Below, one piece after another: positions 12,327-23,667 of a DNA stretch of 64,000 nucleotides. The DNA lies in NCBI GenBank assembly GCA_014925825.1, contig JACGCK010000043.1, forward strand, positions 62,001 to 126,000. The letters run 5' to 3'. A program made the position numbers and the translations under genes. How positions within the stretch are numbered: position 1 is the stretch's first letter; the number at the start of each line of letters is the position of its first letter. The DNA is from Pholiota molesta (lineage: Eukaryota > Basidiomycota > Agaricomycetes > Agaricales > Strophariaceae). The notes under the pieces were generated by a model, which saw only the letters and a program-made list of their open reading frames with translations, searched no databases and was not told the DNA's origin.

Positions 12327-12953
12327 GCTGTGCCCGTCGTGTTTGATGCTAATTTGGACGTGCCTTTCTGTACGTTTTCCATGATGTCCCTTGTAACCGG
12401 TGCGGACGGAGGCGGCGTGAACAGGGATGCCACACGCCTCGAGGCAGGCTCGAGGAGCGTTACGCGCATTGTTCTCATTTACGCGGGATGTATCAGAGAC
12501 AGATAATGCGACGATAGCCCAGAGCGAGGCTGTTCATCGACGTCGGCGTGAAACCAGTATTCGGCGAAAACAAGGCCATGTTGGAAGAAGACAAGATCAG
12601 CGCGATGATCTCATCCATGACACGCTCTCTGCATCAAACTCCCACGCATCCCACCTTTAGCGCCCGCCCAACCGCAGTCATGACATCAGACAGCGCCTCA
12701 TTCACCGTGGCTTAGGCATGGCATAAGAACCGTCATCGAATAAAGCAATAGGATTTCCTAAAAACAAAGCTATCCAAAAAGTGACAAAGTAGTAAACTAC
12801 AACGACAATTTAAATTTCAGTACATGGAATCAGATTCAGAAGCATATAAGCAGAGATAGCAACAAACATCGCATGTACATATCACAGCAAAATCAACAAC
12901 AAAGTGAATGAGATCTACAAGGTCTTGCATCGTCGAACTGGTGTCATAAAAAT
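12327..12953. other. Intergenic: ATPase promoter and PARP 3' region
   Basis: No independent gene is supported. The left 150 bases may belong to an alternative N-terminal exon of the ATPase gene (ATG at 12478). The right half is AT-rich and should hold the PARP 3'UTR. Confidence 0.4.
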
Positions 12954-15900
12954 TCACATGTCCACCATCAACAGATATCGGAGCCGTATTTGAGATGGAT
13001 CATACACGATAAACTATAATCAAATCGTGTGATCAGACAATGAAACAACAGCCCAAATAAATGGATAACCCACCTCGTTATATTGGAGATATGCACCCGG
13101 GTAAAGACTAGAAACATCTTTACCTGGACCAGCAGGCATATGGCATCCTATCAGCTCTGGGTGGCCCAACGCGCGGCCAGCGTCTTTCCAATCCACGGGT
13201 TGTGTGAGACCAACACCTTTGGTTGCCCTATTAACCGTCAGTTAAGATTGACATCAATAATAAAGATAATGGTGAGAGAATGCCTTACAGCTTCTTGTTC
13301 CGCTTGCATTCAGCATCTGCGGTGTAGCTCTATGTCGTGCACAGTGACATCAGACACAAGCAACGCGGAGATAAGAATAAAATGCGACGAACAGCATCTG
13401 TGAGCTCGTGGAAGGGCTTAGCGGCCACCTCGCAAAGCAGTAGGAGACCGGTGCCATTGCTCAAGCTATTTTCAAAGCAATACATCAGAATTTATTGATA
13501 TTGCCATTAGACAGGGAGCAATACGTACTACGAATAACAATAATTGGCGGACTGTAGACGTAGTAAGTATGTGATGATAAGACCATGAATAAGACGAGTG
13601 ACTCACTTTGGACATCATATCCGCAAAATAGACACCTTTACCGAACATATATCCACTAACAGGGGCTACGTTGGACATCGTTAGCTTCGACACACAATCC
13701 AAATAAAAATTGGGCGGTATGAACCTTCTGGAGGAGCAATGCGGAGACCCTGTTTAAGAATGCCTATCAAAATTATGTGTTCGGTTAATTTCATTTCGCC
13801 TAAGCAGAACCCGCGAGAGGTGCTTGCCTGCAAAATTTGTCGTCCTAGAGCCATGCCACAACAGGAGTCTCTCTCCGTCAGGCAAAAGAGAGTAGCCCTT
13901 CGCATTCCAAGCATGTGTCTCCGAATCACTGCAAGTAACGGAATACACATCATCAGCACACCGATATTTTTGCAAGACGGCAAAGAAAAAGGAATACCGT
14001 TCCACCCTGAACGCCTGGCGAATTTTAACCGACATTCTATGGGTCGCGCCATGCGTGTCCCGAGCATATGAAACGAGGCTCTGGAATTCCATTGAATCCT
14101 TTTTGATAGGCTCCATCTTCGAAAGACCCAGGGAGTGGAAATGCGAATCAACAGGGTTGATGGGGTTTCCTTGTTCATCAGTTAATGTCGTAGAAGATAT
14201 TAATTTCGAAGCGATTTCCTAGATATTTTCTGTGAGGACGTAGCCACTGGCAAGCTGAGAGCTAAGCAACATACCATGTCCCCAAGTGCATCAACAAGAT
14301 CCAATTCCTAAGAGAAAAGTCAGCTCAATAGCTGTGCAGCCTTTGCATGCAGATGAAGTATATTTACCCTCTTCAGATACTCAGCATTATCAATGACAAG
14401 TGGCCTGTTCCGACCGAAGTCATGAGGGATAATCCTGAGACAACGAAGCAATCAATCCAGGGTAGCAGCAGCAACAAATCCAACCTACGAGTAATAAGCA
14501 CTGCTCAGCTGTTCACAGGCAGCGCGAAGTCCTCCAAGTTCTTGTGCTTTAGCGCCAGCGGGATTTTGAATAACCTCTGCAAGAGTCTGAGATAATGTAG
14601 TCAGGAATGCCCAACGAATATGGACACATCGAATTACTGACCTTCAGAGCAGCAAAACCATTCAGGATTGTTGATTTGGCAAGTTTACCTGGGGACCTGT
14701 GAGATGACTCTATTGACACCTTGAACAATCTTACCAAGAGGCAATTTATTAGCGTCATAGTTCATGGACGACAAATGCGCATCGATGATGCTGTAAGAGA
14801 GTTTGGCAATGAGAAAGATGCAGCTATATTTCAGTTGCGCTCAATATACCTTGTAGAGAAAATGAGCCGACATAATTCCTAGGTATTGTTAGCCATCTAA
14901 AGAGAGTACAGACTGGAAGACGTACTTGTATCTCAGCAGCAAGTTTAGATTCCGGGATAACCACGTCATCTTGGTTACTGCTGCCAGCGACTTTCTCCTT
15001 TTTGTCTGTTTCCGGTTCATCGTTGTAGTCGCGTTCTGGCTTCTATTCAGTACAATTTGAAGAAAAAACTAATATTTGAAGCTCACCAAGGTACGTATAC
15101 TTCCCTATCCGAGCGTGCGGTCAAGTTGGGACTGCACAACAATTACGATATGATTCTTACCTTTCTTTGCTGTCATTCCGTGTCTCTCCTCCCATGGAGT
15201 GCTAGTCTTGGCCTTAAATTGTTTCTTAAACTCCGAGACGGCAATAGAGGCAGCAAATGGACCCTAGAGTTGCAGAGAATAAGGTTTTAACATTTATCAT
15301 CGTCAATAGCACGACCCAACCAAGAATAGTTGGTATTCACCTTCGTCTGGGATTGCCCATTTTCCCCTACCCGGCCCCACCGCGTGTAAAGGGTACACTG
15401 GCTGTTCGCGCCAATAGGGTGCAGTAATTGAAGAACGTAGAATCTAAACCAGCAATAAATATGTTTTCGACTTGGAGAAAGAAGAAAATATCGCACTTGT
15501 TCTTGTTCTGGTTCCCGCTCACGTCGGTCTGATTGAGCATAGCATCATAAACTTCTCCGTCACTCGAGTAAACCTGATGCGTAGCTGAACGAGCGAGTTA
15601 GCGTTAAGGTCAATCTATTTAATACTTTTCTGCGGACTCATACCAACAAAACCGGAGACGGGATCGACTGGTGCGGCACCTCTTTTAATGACCGTGACCT
15701 GATGATGCAAACATTAGAATATTGCTTCGAGCCAGGGTCGTAAATTAATTGGGCACCATTTTCTTTGCCTCTACTGGAGGCGTATCGTTAGCAGGAGAAG
15801 CGGGCGCGTCGTTGTCCGAGTCGGCGTCCTTGGTTTTGGTGTCTTCCTTTGCCTTCCTTGTTCTTTTAGCGGCTGGTTTAGGAGCGGGCGCGTCGTTGTC

Positions 15901-16170
15901 CGAGTCCGCATCCTTGGTGTCTTCCTTTGCCTTCCTCGTTCTTTTAGCGGCTGGTTTACTCGTAGGAGCATCAACCGCATTAGCAGTATCAGCGCGCGCC
16001 CGCTTAGAAGCAGGTTTCTTAGTCGCAGCTGGCGCAGCTACAGCTGCAGGTTTCGCGGCGGCAGCTGTCGCGGCAATTTGCGCGGCACTCGCAGCGGCCT
16101 GGAGCCTGGAGCTCGAGCGCGACGCGACAGGAGCATCACCGTCAGCAGCGGCTTTCTTTCTGGGAGGCAT
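12954..16170 (-). CDS. Poly(ADP-ribose) polymerase with WGR, regulatory and catalytic domains
   Basis: Minus-strand, many-exon gene from ATG at 16170 (MPPRKKAAADGDAP) to TGA at 12954. The first 140 residues are Ala/Lys-rich with nuclear-localisation-like KRTRKAK clusters and a duplicated block. A WGR domain follows: FYVLQLLHPIGAN, LYTRWGRVGENGQSQ, FKAKTSTPWEERHG (about 15660-15100). The alpha-helical regulatory domain includes MNYDANKLPLGKLAKSTI (near 14740). The ADP-ribosyltransferase core has LLLWHGSRTTNFAGIL (His, near 13840), [20 protein letters not shown] (Tyr, near 13640) and, in the last two exons, LQYNEFIVYDPSQIRLRYLL (Glu, near 13075/13010), so the H-Y-E triad for polymer synthesis is complete. 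There are no N-terminal zinc fingers, as in many fungal PARPs. The likely role is DNA-damage signalling in the nucleus. Confidence 0.94.
15770..15985 (-). repeat. In-gene tandem duplication in the PARP N-terminus
   Basis: Two nearly identical stretches, each coding for a peptide of the form KPAAKRTRKAKEDTK followed by DADSDNDAPA, occur in tandem on the coding strand. The copies differ by a short insertion (extra Thr-Lys). Each unit pairs a basic NLS-like cluster with an acidic casein-kinase-2-like tail, so copy number may vary between strains. Confidence 0.8.
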
Positions 16171-16554
16171 AGAGGTTTCTCAGAGTGGGTAAGCTGCACA
16201 GGTTGTGGTTGGGTTGTGAGTTGTGGGTTTGCGACGCCCACAATCGCTTGCCATCCGGCTTTTTATAAACTGGACGGGTATAAATGCACGTGGGTGGGCG
16301 GCCCCGTACTTATTCCTAATTTGGAAAGGGCGCGTCGGGCACCGACGCCCGACTCATGTCTTGGCATCACCCGACGCGACGGTTAGTGGTGAAAATGACT
16401 CACACTGCTCATCAGAGTCATTCCTCAATTGATCTTGAAGGGGTTGTATCCGACGAAAAAAGTATATAGTCACAACACGGACAGTCTAGCAAAGTTAATT
16501 AGTTGGATATTAATTTAATAGCCAGTCGAATAATAGCCAGCCCTTCTGTCCGTA
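16171..16554. other. Intergenic: PARP promoter and RING gene 3' region
   Basis: No gene. The left part is the PARP promoter with a TATA-like element on the minus strand; the right part is AT-rich and probably the 3'UTR of the RING gene. Confidence 0.5.
16261..16267 (-). promoter_or_regulatory. TATA-box-like element upstream of PARP
   Basis: The minus strand reads TATAAAA at this position, 91 bp upstream of the PARP start codon. That is a normal distance for a fungal core promoter with a short 5'UTR. The call is by motif and position only. Confidence 0.5.
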
Positions 16555-18685
16555 TTATGAACTTGAAAGCCTATCCTCCTCCTCCTCACCCTCAGCCTCC
16601 TCACCATGCGAGTCGTCGTCGTCATCATCCACAACTATAGTACGGTTGCGTAGCCGGCCACGTAACGGGCCATTTGGTTGGCGACCCTGGCTTCGAGTGT
16701 GCTGAGCGTCATCCTCATGTTCGTTCGCATCTTCGTCCTCGTCGCTTGAAATTGCAAGTATTTGGGGACGAGCCCGGACCGGGGGACGACGCTGGCCAGG
16801 GGGTCTGTCGTCTGCATTCTCATCTTCGCCCGCGTTTTCTTCCTCTGAGTCTGTGAGATCGATTATATCGGGCTGGACAATGGCATGAGGCTCGCAAGGT
16901 GGCCTGTCAAGCGCATCCACTTCGTCATCTTCAGAGTCCTCGTCATCTTCCACTTCGACAACTTCACCGGGATGGTGAACCTCATGCGCGTCACCATCAT
17001 CGATGAAGCTGCCTTCGTAGTCACTCTCTTCTTCGTCTTCGTCTTCAGACCCGACTTCTTCAATCCTAGCACCTCTTCGCAATGGGGGCATATTTTGGCG
17101 ACGAAGATGGTACCTGTTAGCAAAGGCGAAAAAGTCTTCTTCATCCGCCTCTTCACCTTCGTCGTCTTCTTCCGATGGGGGAAAAATATCCCTTTCAATC
17201 TGTCCATGAAGTTGGAGGTGGTCGTTTGGATCTTGCGGACCATCCATGAACTCCTCGTCTTCTTCGTCGTCGTCTTCGTCTCCTCCAAAACCCCAGGGTG
17301 GCATTCCAGGCAAAAACATATCTTCGTCGATGTCTTCATCGTCCTCGTCCCCATGCTCATCGTCCATAAGCGCGTCTATGAACCGTTGAATGCCACCCTG
17401 AATGTGCAATTCGTCGGCATCGAAACCGTCATCCTCATCATCATCGTCGTCGTCGTCGTCATCGTACCCCATGTGTCCAGGATAAACTCGCCGACATTGA
17501 GTACATCGCCCGTATAGGATTTCATGATAACAGTCGTTGCATCGATAGATTCCTCCGTCTTCAGCGTCGTACCAGCCCATATCGGCACGCTCGTCCGCCG
17601 GAGCGGCGGCGGCGGGTGCAGGTGGGGCAAGATGACCTGGAAATCCGATAGGTGCGAAGCGGCGACCATTTGGAGGCCCTGTTCGTCGAAAGATGTTTCG
17701 CCAGGGATCGTTGTTGTTATCGGCATTTTCTTCGACAACGGGTTCCAGGGGAACAGGCAGTTCTGCAAGACCGCTTTTGACGAGAGCGGCCACCATGCCC
17801 TTGATACCCCACATTTCGATAGGACGCTCAGAAACGACTGCTCTACATACTGGACAGTTCTTCCGCCGACGGAGATATGCACCGTTCCTGGCATTGGGGC
17901 TGTTCAGAATGGCCTCAATCCCTTCATTATGAGCGTCTGGAAGGGCAGGATTTGGTCCGCCAGCAATTTGCGGGTTCGCAGGAGAGGTGAACCACCGTAC
18001 GAGGCACCCGTAGCATGTTGTATGGCCACAAGGTGCGAGCGCATATGGCTTATACATGAGGTCGAGACATATTTGACAGGTAATGGATTGTTGATGGTTC
18101 GACAAGTAAGTTTGATGTCGCTCGAGAAGCTAGGGAAATACATTAGCTCAGGACGTGACTTCTACACAGAAAAGGGACATACCGCTGTTTGAGTAGCGAG
18201 TTGCTCTTTCAGACGGTTTATTTCTGAAGTTTGATCAGATGCAATGTTGGAATACGAGGAACCTGAGCCAGAGGCCACTGGCTGTTCTGACTCGGCGACA
18301 GGCGTCGCAACGCGTCGAGGAGGGGATTGTGATCTCGCTTTGCCTTTGCCTTTGTCTGATGACTGAGAAAAGATATTAGTACAGACTATGGGGCGAAGTA
18401 ATAAGAACGCACACTCAGCACCGTTTCGTTCTCACTCTCTCTCTTCGCGTGACCATTGGTGGGCTCAGGCGACTTGCGTTTAGGTATGGGAGTACTAGGT
18501 GCCACCGTCGAGCTTAGTGGCTTTGACGCCTCCCGTTCTCGAGGCTGTGAAATTGCAAGAACGACTGACGTGCGCCTCTTCTTTTTCCTCTTCTTCTTCT
18601 TCTTGTCCTTCTCCTTTTGCTTTTTATTCATGGCTTTTGACGACAATGCCCCGCCTTCGACCTTGGCTTTCTTTACATCCCGCAT
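16555..18685 (-). CDS. RING-finger protein (probable E3 ubiquitin ligase) with long acidic tail
   Basis: Minus-strand gene with three exons. The first ATG in the supported frame is at 18685 (MRDVKKAKVEGG); an upstream GTG at 18697 is not needed. Exon 1 is Lys-rich (KKQKEKDKKKKK, nuclear-localisation-like). Exon 2 ends in a short coiled coil, SEINRLKEQLATQT. The last exon (to 16555) carries a C3HC4 RING: CQICLDLMYKPYALAPCGH, CYGCLVRWF and, after a 40-residue insertion, KNCPVCRAVV. A second Cys cluster, YRCNDCYHEILYGRCTQCRR, follows (near 17510). The C-terminal 270 residues are extremely Asp/Glu-rich with Ser (possible SUMO- or histone-binding surfaces). The coiled coil-RING layout recalls CHFR-like ligases, but no FHA domain is present. 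Function is inferred from the RING only. Confidence 0.85.
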
Positions 18686-20575
18686 GTCTTCGGTCACTTC
18701 CGACGCATATCGCTTTTTAGAGTTCTCGGAGTGTATTTGAGGCGGTACTGCCCAGAAATAGTTGTACTGGATCCCGGTGTGGGTTGTCGCGTCGGGACAG
18801 GCATGTTCAAGGTGGGCGTTTTGTTACAAGATGCAAAAGATTCAAGAACGGCGCGGCTCTGTAAGGTAAGTCAATAAATTACGTAATTTGGCTAGATAAC
18901 GTTAGCAAAAATAACCAAATTGCGGATTACTGCCTTGATGTTTTCTTCGCGTACCATCATCATCATCATGGTCGACTCCAGCCTGCGTCGAATATGTTCT
19001 ACACCCTGCTCTTTCTGAGACCATTAATGCATACAAGCTGCGCACTCTAGGCTTGGGAGCGAAATTCATACCTGCGTTTGGTTCTCCTAGTCATTAATGT
19101 CGTGGTCGAGTCACAAAAGCATCCAATCCCAAAAGATATCAACTTCCTGCCAACATTTTCTCCTAGTTGGAATCAAGCTTTCACTTCATGTTCAAGCGTA
19201 ACCACTGGCTGCTGAACCTATATTGACAACTCAGTACTCGACATTCTGTTTTTGTTTCTCGCTTTCTGAATCTGGTGCTACTAGTCCTTTCCGCTCACAT
19301 CTATCTTAGACTTCCCCTAAGTTTCTCTGCATCAGTGTTCTATAGAAGGCTGGGAGTAGCGAATACCATTGCTTGGAATCTCTAGTGTTTACTGGTTGGT
19401 ATACATACCACGGGTTAGTACGCTTATCACGGCTGCGCAGAGTGTCAATTTACGAGGAGCAGTTGGCTGTAGCGCGCGCCACAATCTGGGATTTAAATTA
19501 GAGCCTATAACACTTTTTTTCTCGGGGCTGTGCCACTGGCGGGTGATCCCCTTCTCCGTTTTACCCAAGTTAGCTGCCAGTACGATCTATTTGGGCGCCT
19601 CCGAACGAAGAAGCTCTACCTATGTAGTACTCTAACTGTCTCGCGCCTTCAGTACTTACGGGCAGAAATACTTACGGGCAGAAATTATCTGTTCAATTTC
19701 AATGCGCCCGAGCTTGTCTTTAAGCCTGCCGCTAAGGTTCCGCACGAACTCGGATCTGCCGCTCGAAGTCTATCCATTGGCGTGAACAGGTATGATGTTA
19801 CTGTATAACAATCTCTATTCTTATTAGCTTACAGCACACGCGGGTGTATGGGCAAGGCACTGCGGAAGGGGGCTGTAGCGGCGCCTAACTAATACCGTGC
19901 CGCACCCAATTAAATCTCTGGACTTGCTTCCGAGTCATCGACCAGCTAACATTTGTACCGTAGCCATCCATCGATGATCGACCATCACCCACTCAAGAAG
20001 GATTGCTCAATCAAAATATGAAAGTCAGATTTGGAATGCACAATCAATTTTTCAGTGATACGGCCGTCATGATCCTACTTCCGTCAGACAGCGGCGAACA
20101 ATCACATTTCTGGCAAGAACTCAATTCGAAAGAAAGTTCTGCGAAAAAGAGCGATTACTGACCTGGATTGAATGGGTCGACAAACTCGAACGGAACATTT
20201 TAATGAACAAGCGACCTTCAATGCCGATTCTCTATCATGGTCGGGAAGGACGACGACGAGGACAAGGCGGATCAAACGTTCGGGCCGGATTTAAGTCCAA
20301 AAAAGGAATGAATGTTTGCATGACGCTGTGGTGGAAATAATACGCGCTTGTTGGTGGCGAGCCTGAATGGCGCGAGGGGAATAGGATCATGGATTGAAGA
20401 ACAGGGTCAGCCGCTAAGAACGGGCGGGTGGTGGTACGGAACATTGATCGAGGATCCAGAAACGGCCAGAAATACTGAAAGATCGAAATACATAAAGCTT
20501 GCATGAACACCTTGTCCTCCTCCTCCAGCAGATAGAAAAGCGTACGGCGCCCAACTCGCCTTTCGTGGCTCACTG
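18686..20575. other. 1.9 kb gene-free stretch
   Basis: No frame shows protein-like composition together with splice signals, and no tRNA or transposon ends were recognised. It contains a (CAT)n run near 18955-18970 and an exact 16-bp tandem repeat at 19653-19684. Its ends should be the promoters of the divergent RING gene and transporter gene. A frame from 19369 (88 aa) has no family resemblance. Confidence 0.4.
19653..19684. repeat. Exact 16-bp tandem duplication
   Basis: The unit tacttacgggcagaaa occurs twice in direct succession with no mismatch. It lies in the gene-free stretch and looks like a simple replication-slippage duplication. Confidence 0.85.
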
Positions 20576-22597
20576 ATGTCTTCCACACCCTCGTTTATCG
20601 TTACTTCCCCATCTGAGCAGCTTGTGATACCATCACCGGCTAATGATAGTACTGCCGAGATACAGCCTTCGCCGCCAATGCGGGCGCCTGCCATTTCTGA
20701 CCTCGCCGACAAGGATCTCTCTACAAATGCCCCAGCGAGTCCCCCGTCCAAATCACGATCTGTCACTCCACGCCCAGCGGACTTCATGCGCCAGCCACCG
20801 CTCCCCTCTCAAATTCAGAGCTACGAGAAGGAGAAGGAGCAGCCATTTGTTGGCAGCTTTGCATGGTTCCAACGGGGAAATTCACCGCCTACGTTACCTG
20901 AAAGCGAGGCCCATGAATCAAATCGTGTCTTGCGCGGTCGGGCGTTGCGAGTGAATACTCTCCACCAGCGCGTGTACCATAGCCAGGATCTCTCGCCGCT
21001 AACATACCCGCCCGACGATTACGCATCGCGCTCGGACTTGCTAGCGACCACTGAAATCGATATCGATAAAGATTTCCTCCTGCAACAGAGTCCGCCCCTC
21101 CTTCCTTCGCCATCCAAACCCAGGTTTCTGCCCAATAGCCATGTTAGCCGTTCGCCAATAGGCTACTTGCTACGAAAGGTCATTTCTCTCCCCGACTCTC
21201 CTCAAGCCTGGCTTGGACTGTATTTCGTTCTCAATCTGACTCTGACTTTGTACAACAAATCTGTGCTTATACACTTCCCGTTCCCCTACACATTGACCGC
21301 CATTCATGCTCTCTGCGGGACCATCGGAACGTTTGTACTTCTACGGCTGGAGTCCACCGAAAATGGGACACGTCCAGGTTCTCGTCTAATGGCTCCGAAT
21401 CCCATGCCCAACCTTTCTGGCAAAGAATTGATTGTGTTATTTTTATTCAGCATCTTGTACACCGTGAATATCATTGTCAGTAATGCTTCACTGCGATTGG
21501 TGACAGTTCCGGTACGTGTATCATCTATCAGTATCTATTCTTAAGACTTGGAGCTCTGATACATTCTCCCAGTTCCATCAAGTCGTCCGTGCGTCGACTC
21601 CGTTCTTCACGATTATGTTTGCCGCCGTACTCCTCGGACGGCGCTGCAGCAGAAGAAAACTGCTCTCTCTCATCCCCGTAGTTGCAGGTGTAGGATTTGC
21701 GTCAGTCTTTTTTAATCCCCTTCCATCCAGAAATACATCTAATCTGTTGCCATTTGCATCCATTAGGACATATGGAGATTATTATTTTACAGCGTTTGGC
21801 TTCTTCTTAACACTCCTGGGAACGCTGCTGGCCGCACTGAAAACTACGCTTACGAACGTTATTCTAGTAAAGCCGACGACGTCAACGCTCCCTGTATCGT
21901 CAGAATCAAACTACCCACTCCCAGATGAATCGACGGGCACCCAGTCCGCATTCCCGCCCAATTTCTTCTCCGCTCTGGCGGCGCTGGCCATGAACCATAT
22001 GTTCCCTCCCTCACCCTCCTCGTCCCCGGCCTACCCCACTAAACCTCTCTCACCCGCTGCACCGCCGCTTTCGGCCCCCCTTTCGCTCCCGAAGCTGACA
22101 CTGAGTCCGTTGCATCTGCTCTACCTCCTCTCACCACTGGCGTTCATACAGACGATGCTTCTCGCGCATTATACGGGGGAGCTCGATCGTGTGCGGTGGC
22201 ACCTGTTCAATAGTGCATCCGAAGCCGCTGGACTAGATACAGGCGCTGCGTCTAAAAACAACTTGTGGCTGATCCTGAATGGCGTCCTCGCGTTCTTCTT
22301 GAACGTGGTGAGCTTCAACGCGAATCGACGCGTTGGACCGCTTGCGATGAGCGTTGCTGGTGAGTACTTGAGTAACTTCGCTTGATAGCTATCTTGGCGA
22401 TGTGATGCTCATGATTTTTTTTTGGTAAACCAGCCAACGTTAAGCAGGTGCTCACTATACTGTGCGCGGTTACTATCTTTGATCTGACGATCACGCTCGC
22501 GAACGGCGTTGGTATTGCGCTGACGCTGCTCGGCGGCGCGCTCTACGCCGCTGTCGAGCTGCGGGAGAAAGAGGACAGAAAGAGCCGCGTCGGATGA
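20576..22597 (+). CDS. Triose-phosphate / nucleotide-sugar transporter family membrane protein (SLY41-like)
   Basis: Four exons from ATG at 20576 (MSSTPSFIVTSPSEQ) to TGA at 22595-22597. Introns lie at about 21512-21572, 21703-21768 and 22361-22433, with good GT-AG ends. About 200 disordered Ser/Pro-rich residues precede a hydrophobic core of about ten transmembrane segments: LGLYFVLNLTLTLYNKSVL, FPYTLTAIHALCG, LFLFSILYTVNIIVSNASLR, FHQVVRASTPFFTIMFAAVL and, at the end, NANRRVGPLAMSVAANVKQV. The NKSVL, FPYPLT and VRASTP-FT motifs are hallmarks of the TPT/DMT superfamily. Such proteins exchange phosphorylated sugars or nucleotide sugars across Golgi/ER membranes. The long cytosolic N-terminus and a Pro-rich loop (near 22020-22090) are larger than in plant TPTs and resemble fungal SLY41-type members. 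Substrate cannot be read from sequence. Confidence 0.9.
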
Positions 22598-23389
22598 GCG
22601 GGTGGCATCCTTCATCTGTGTATCCCGCCCGCCCTGGGGTTGTTGACAGCGCCGTGCCAGGCAGTCGATACGCCTATCCGTATTCACTCTGGGATTTTCT
22701 TTGGTGCTTGTATTTTTGAACCGCCCATCTACATTTGTACCATGTTTCGCTGCTTCTTCCCCTCCTTTAGATGCCAGTGTCGCCACTACTTTGGTCTTCT
22801 CCAAGCACATTCCCTCCTTGCTTCGGGCACTACGACTTCCCTTTCGATTTATTTCTAGATTTTTCGTGTATATCTTGACCTTCGACCAACCATGTCGGAC
22901 TACATCCATGCTCCCTTCTTCTTTCCTTCTCATCCTACCGAACCATTATTATATTACCATTTCCCCATGCACATTTGTACCAACTACATGCATCCCATGT
23001 TTATATATCATATACACTAGCGTATGCGTTCGTTCGACGGCGCCTACTGTACTATATACAACCTACGATGCACTATAGAATTTGCATACTGTACCTATAT
23101 TGCGTATCTGAAACATATGACACCTCTTGCTTGCACATTTCGGTCAGGACTCAGTTGTACCGAAATCTTTCAAAACCGATCTCACATTTCAGTCGCTTTG
23201 ATTCCTTGAACGCGCTAGAACATAAAATGTGGCGTGGCAATGCCGGCCCGACATGTTGATGGATTGATTCTCGGAACTTGAAAAGCAATGCCCTTGGTCC
23301 CTTGCCAACGTCACGGTCTTCGCAGTGCGCTCAACAAGGTTCATGACAGGTTTGCGTTGAACAGTCAACTTGGTTGGATAAACCTCAAC
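22598..23389. other. Intergenic: transporter 3' region and promoter of secreted peptide gene
   Basis: The stretch is pyrimidine-rich and then AT-rich, with no supported gene. It probably contains a long transporter 3'UTR and, near 23300-23389, the promoter and 5'UTR of the small cysteine-rich gene. Confidence 0.4.
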
Positions 23390-23667
23390 ATGAATCCCAC
23401 AAAATATCTCCTGCCAGCTCTCTTCCTCGCCGCCTATTCGACGGCTTGGACGTATCCACAATGTGAATTCGACTCAGAGTGTCCTGGGGAGAATCAGACT
23501 TGCTGCTATCACCGTGGGGTAAGTAAATATCCAAGCAATTTGTTATGCATCGAGTTCGGAAGAGATGACTGATCACTGATATTGACATACCTTATCTGCC
23601 TTATAGACGCGAGGTCTGCCGCCAGCTTTGTGCATGTCGCGACATCGATGTTCGCTCGTGTAGATAA
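23390..23667 (+). CDS. Small secreted cysteine-rich protein, partly WAP-like
   Basis: Two exons: 23390-23518 and 23614-23667, joined across a 95-bp intron (donor GTAAGT at 23519). The product is 60 residues. It starts with a signal peptide (MNPTKYLLPALFLAAY, probable cleavage near STA-WTY). The mature part has eight Cys in about 40 residues: C25, C31, C38, C39, C45, C49, C51 and C59. The segment CEFDSECPGENQTCC matches the CxxDxxCPGxxxCC core of WAP four-disulfide domains, followed by C-x5-C-x3-C spacing. The acceptor choice matters: the upstream TTATAG acceptor would give a short tail with few Cys, while the CGCGAG acceptor gives the Cys-rich tail preferred here. Role unknown; candidate effector, inhibitor or defence peptide. 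No conserved neighbour clarifies it. Confidence 0.55.

Noticed and set aside
15749..16192. Plus-strand frame of 147 aa rich in Ala/Ser/Leu
   Set aside because: Antisense of the Ala/Lys-rich PARP N-terminus.
18686..18700. GTG-initiated extension of the RING protein
   Set aside because: The frame continues upstream only to a stop at about 18830 without ATG or splice acceptor; the ATG at 18685 is sufficient.
18954..18971. CATCATCATCATCATCATGG run as a possible His-rich peptide
   Set aside because: A simple trinucleotide microsatellite without an open coding context.
22409..22933. 174-aa minus-strand frame
   Set aside because: Overlaps the last transporter exon on the other strand and is not protein-like.
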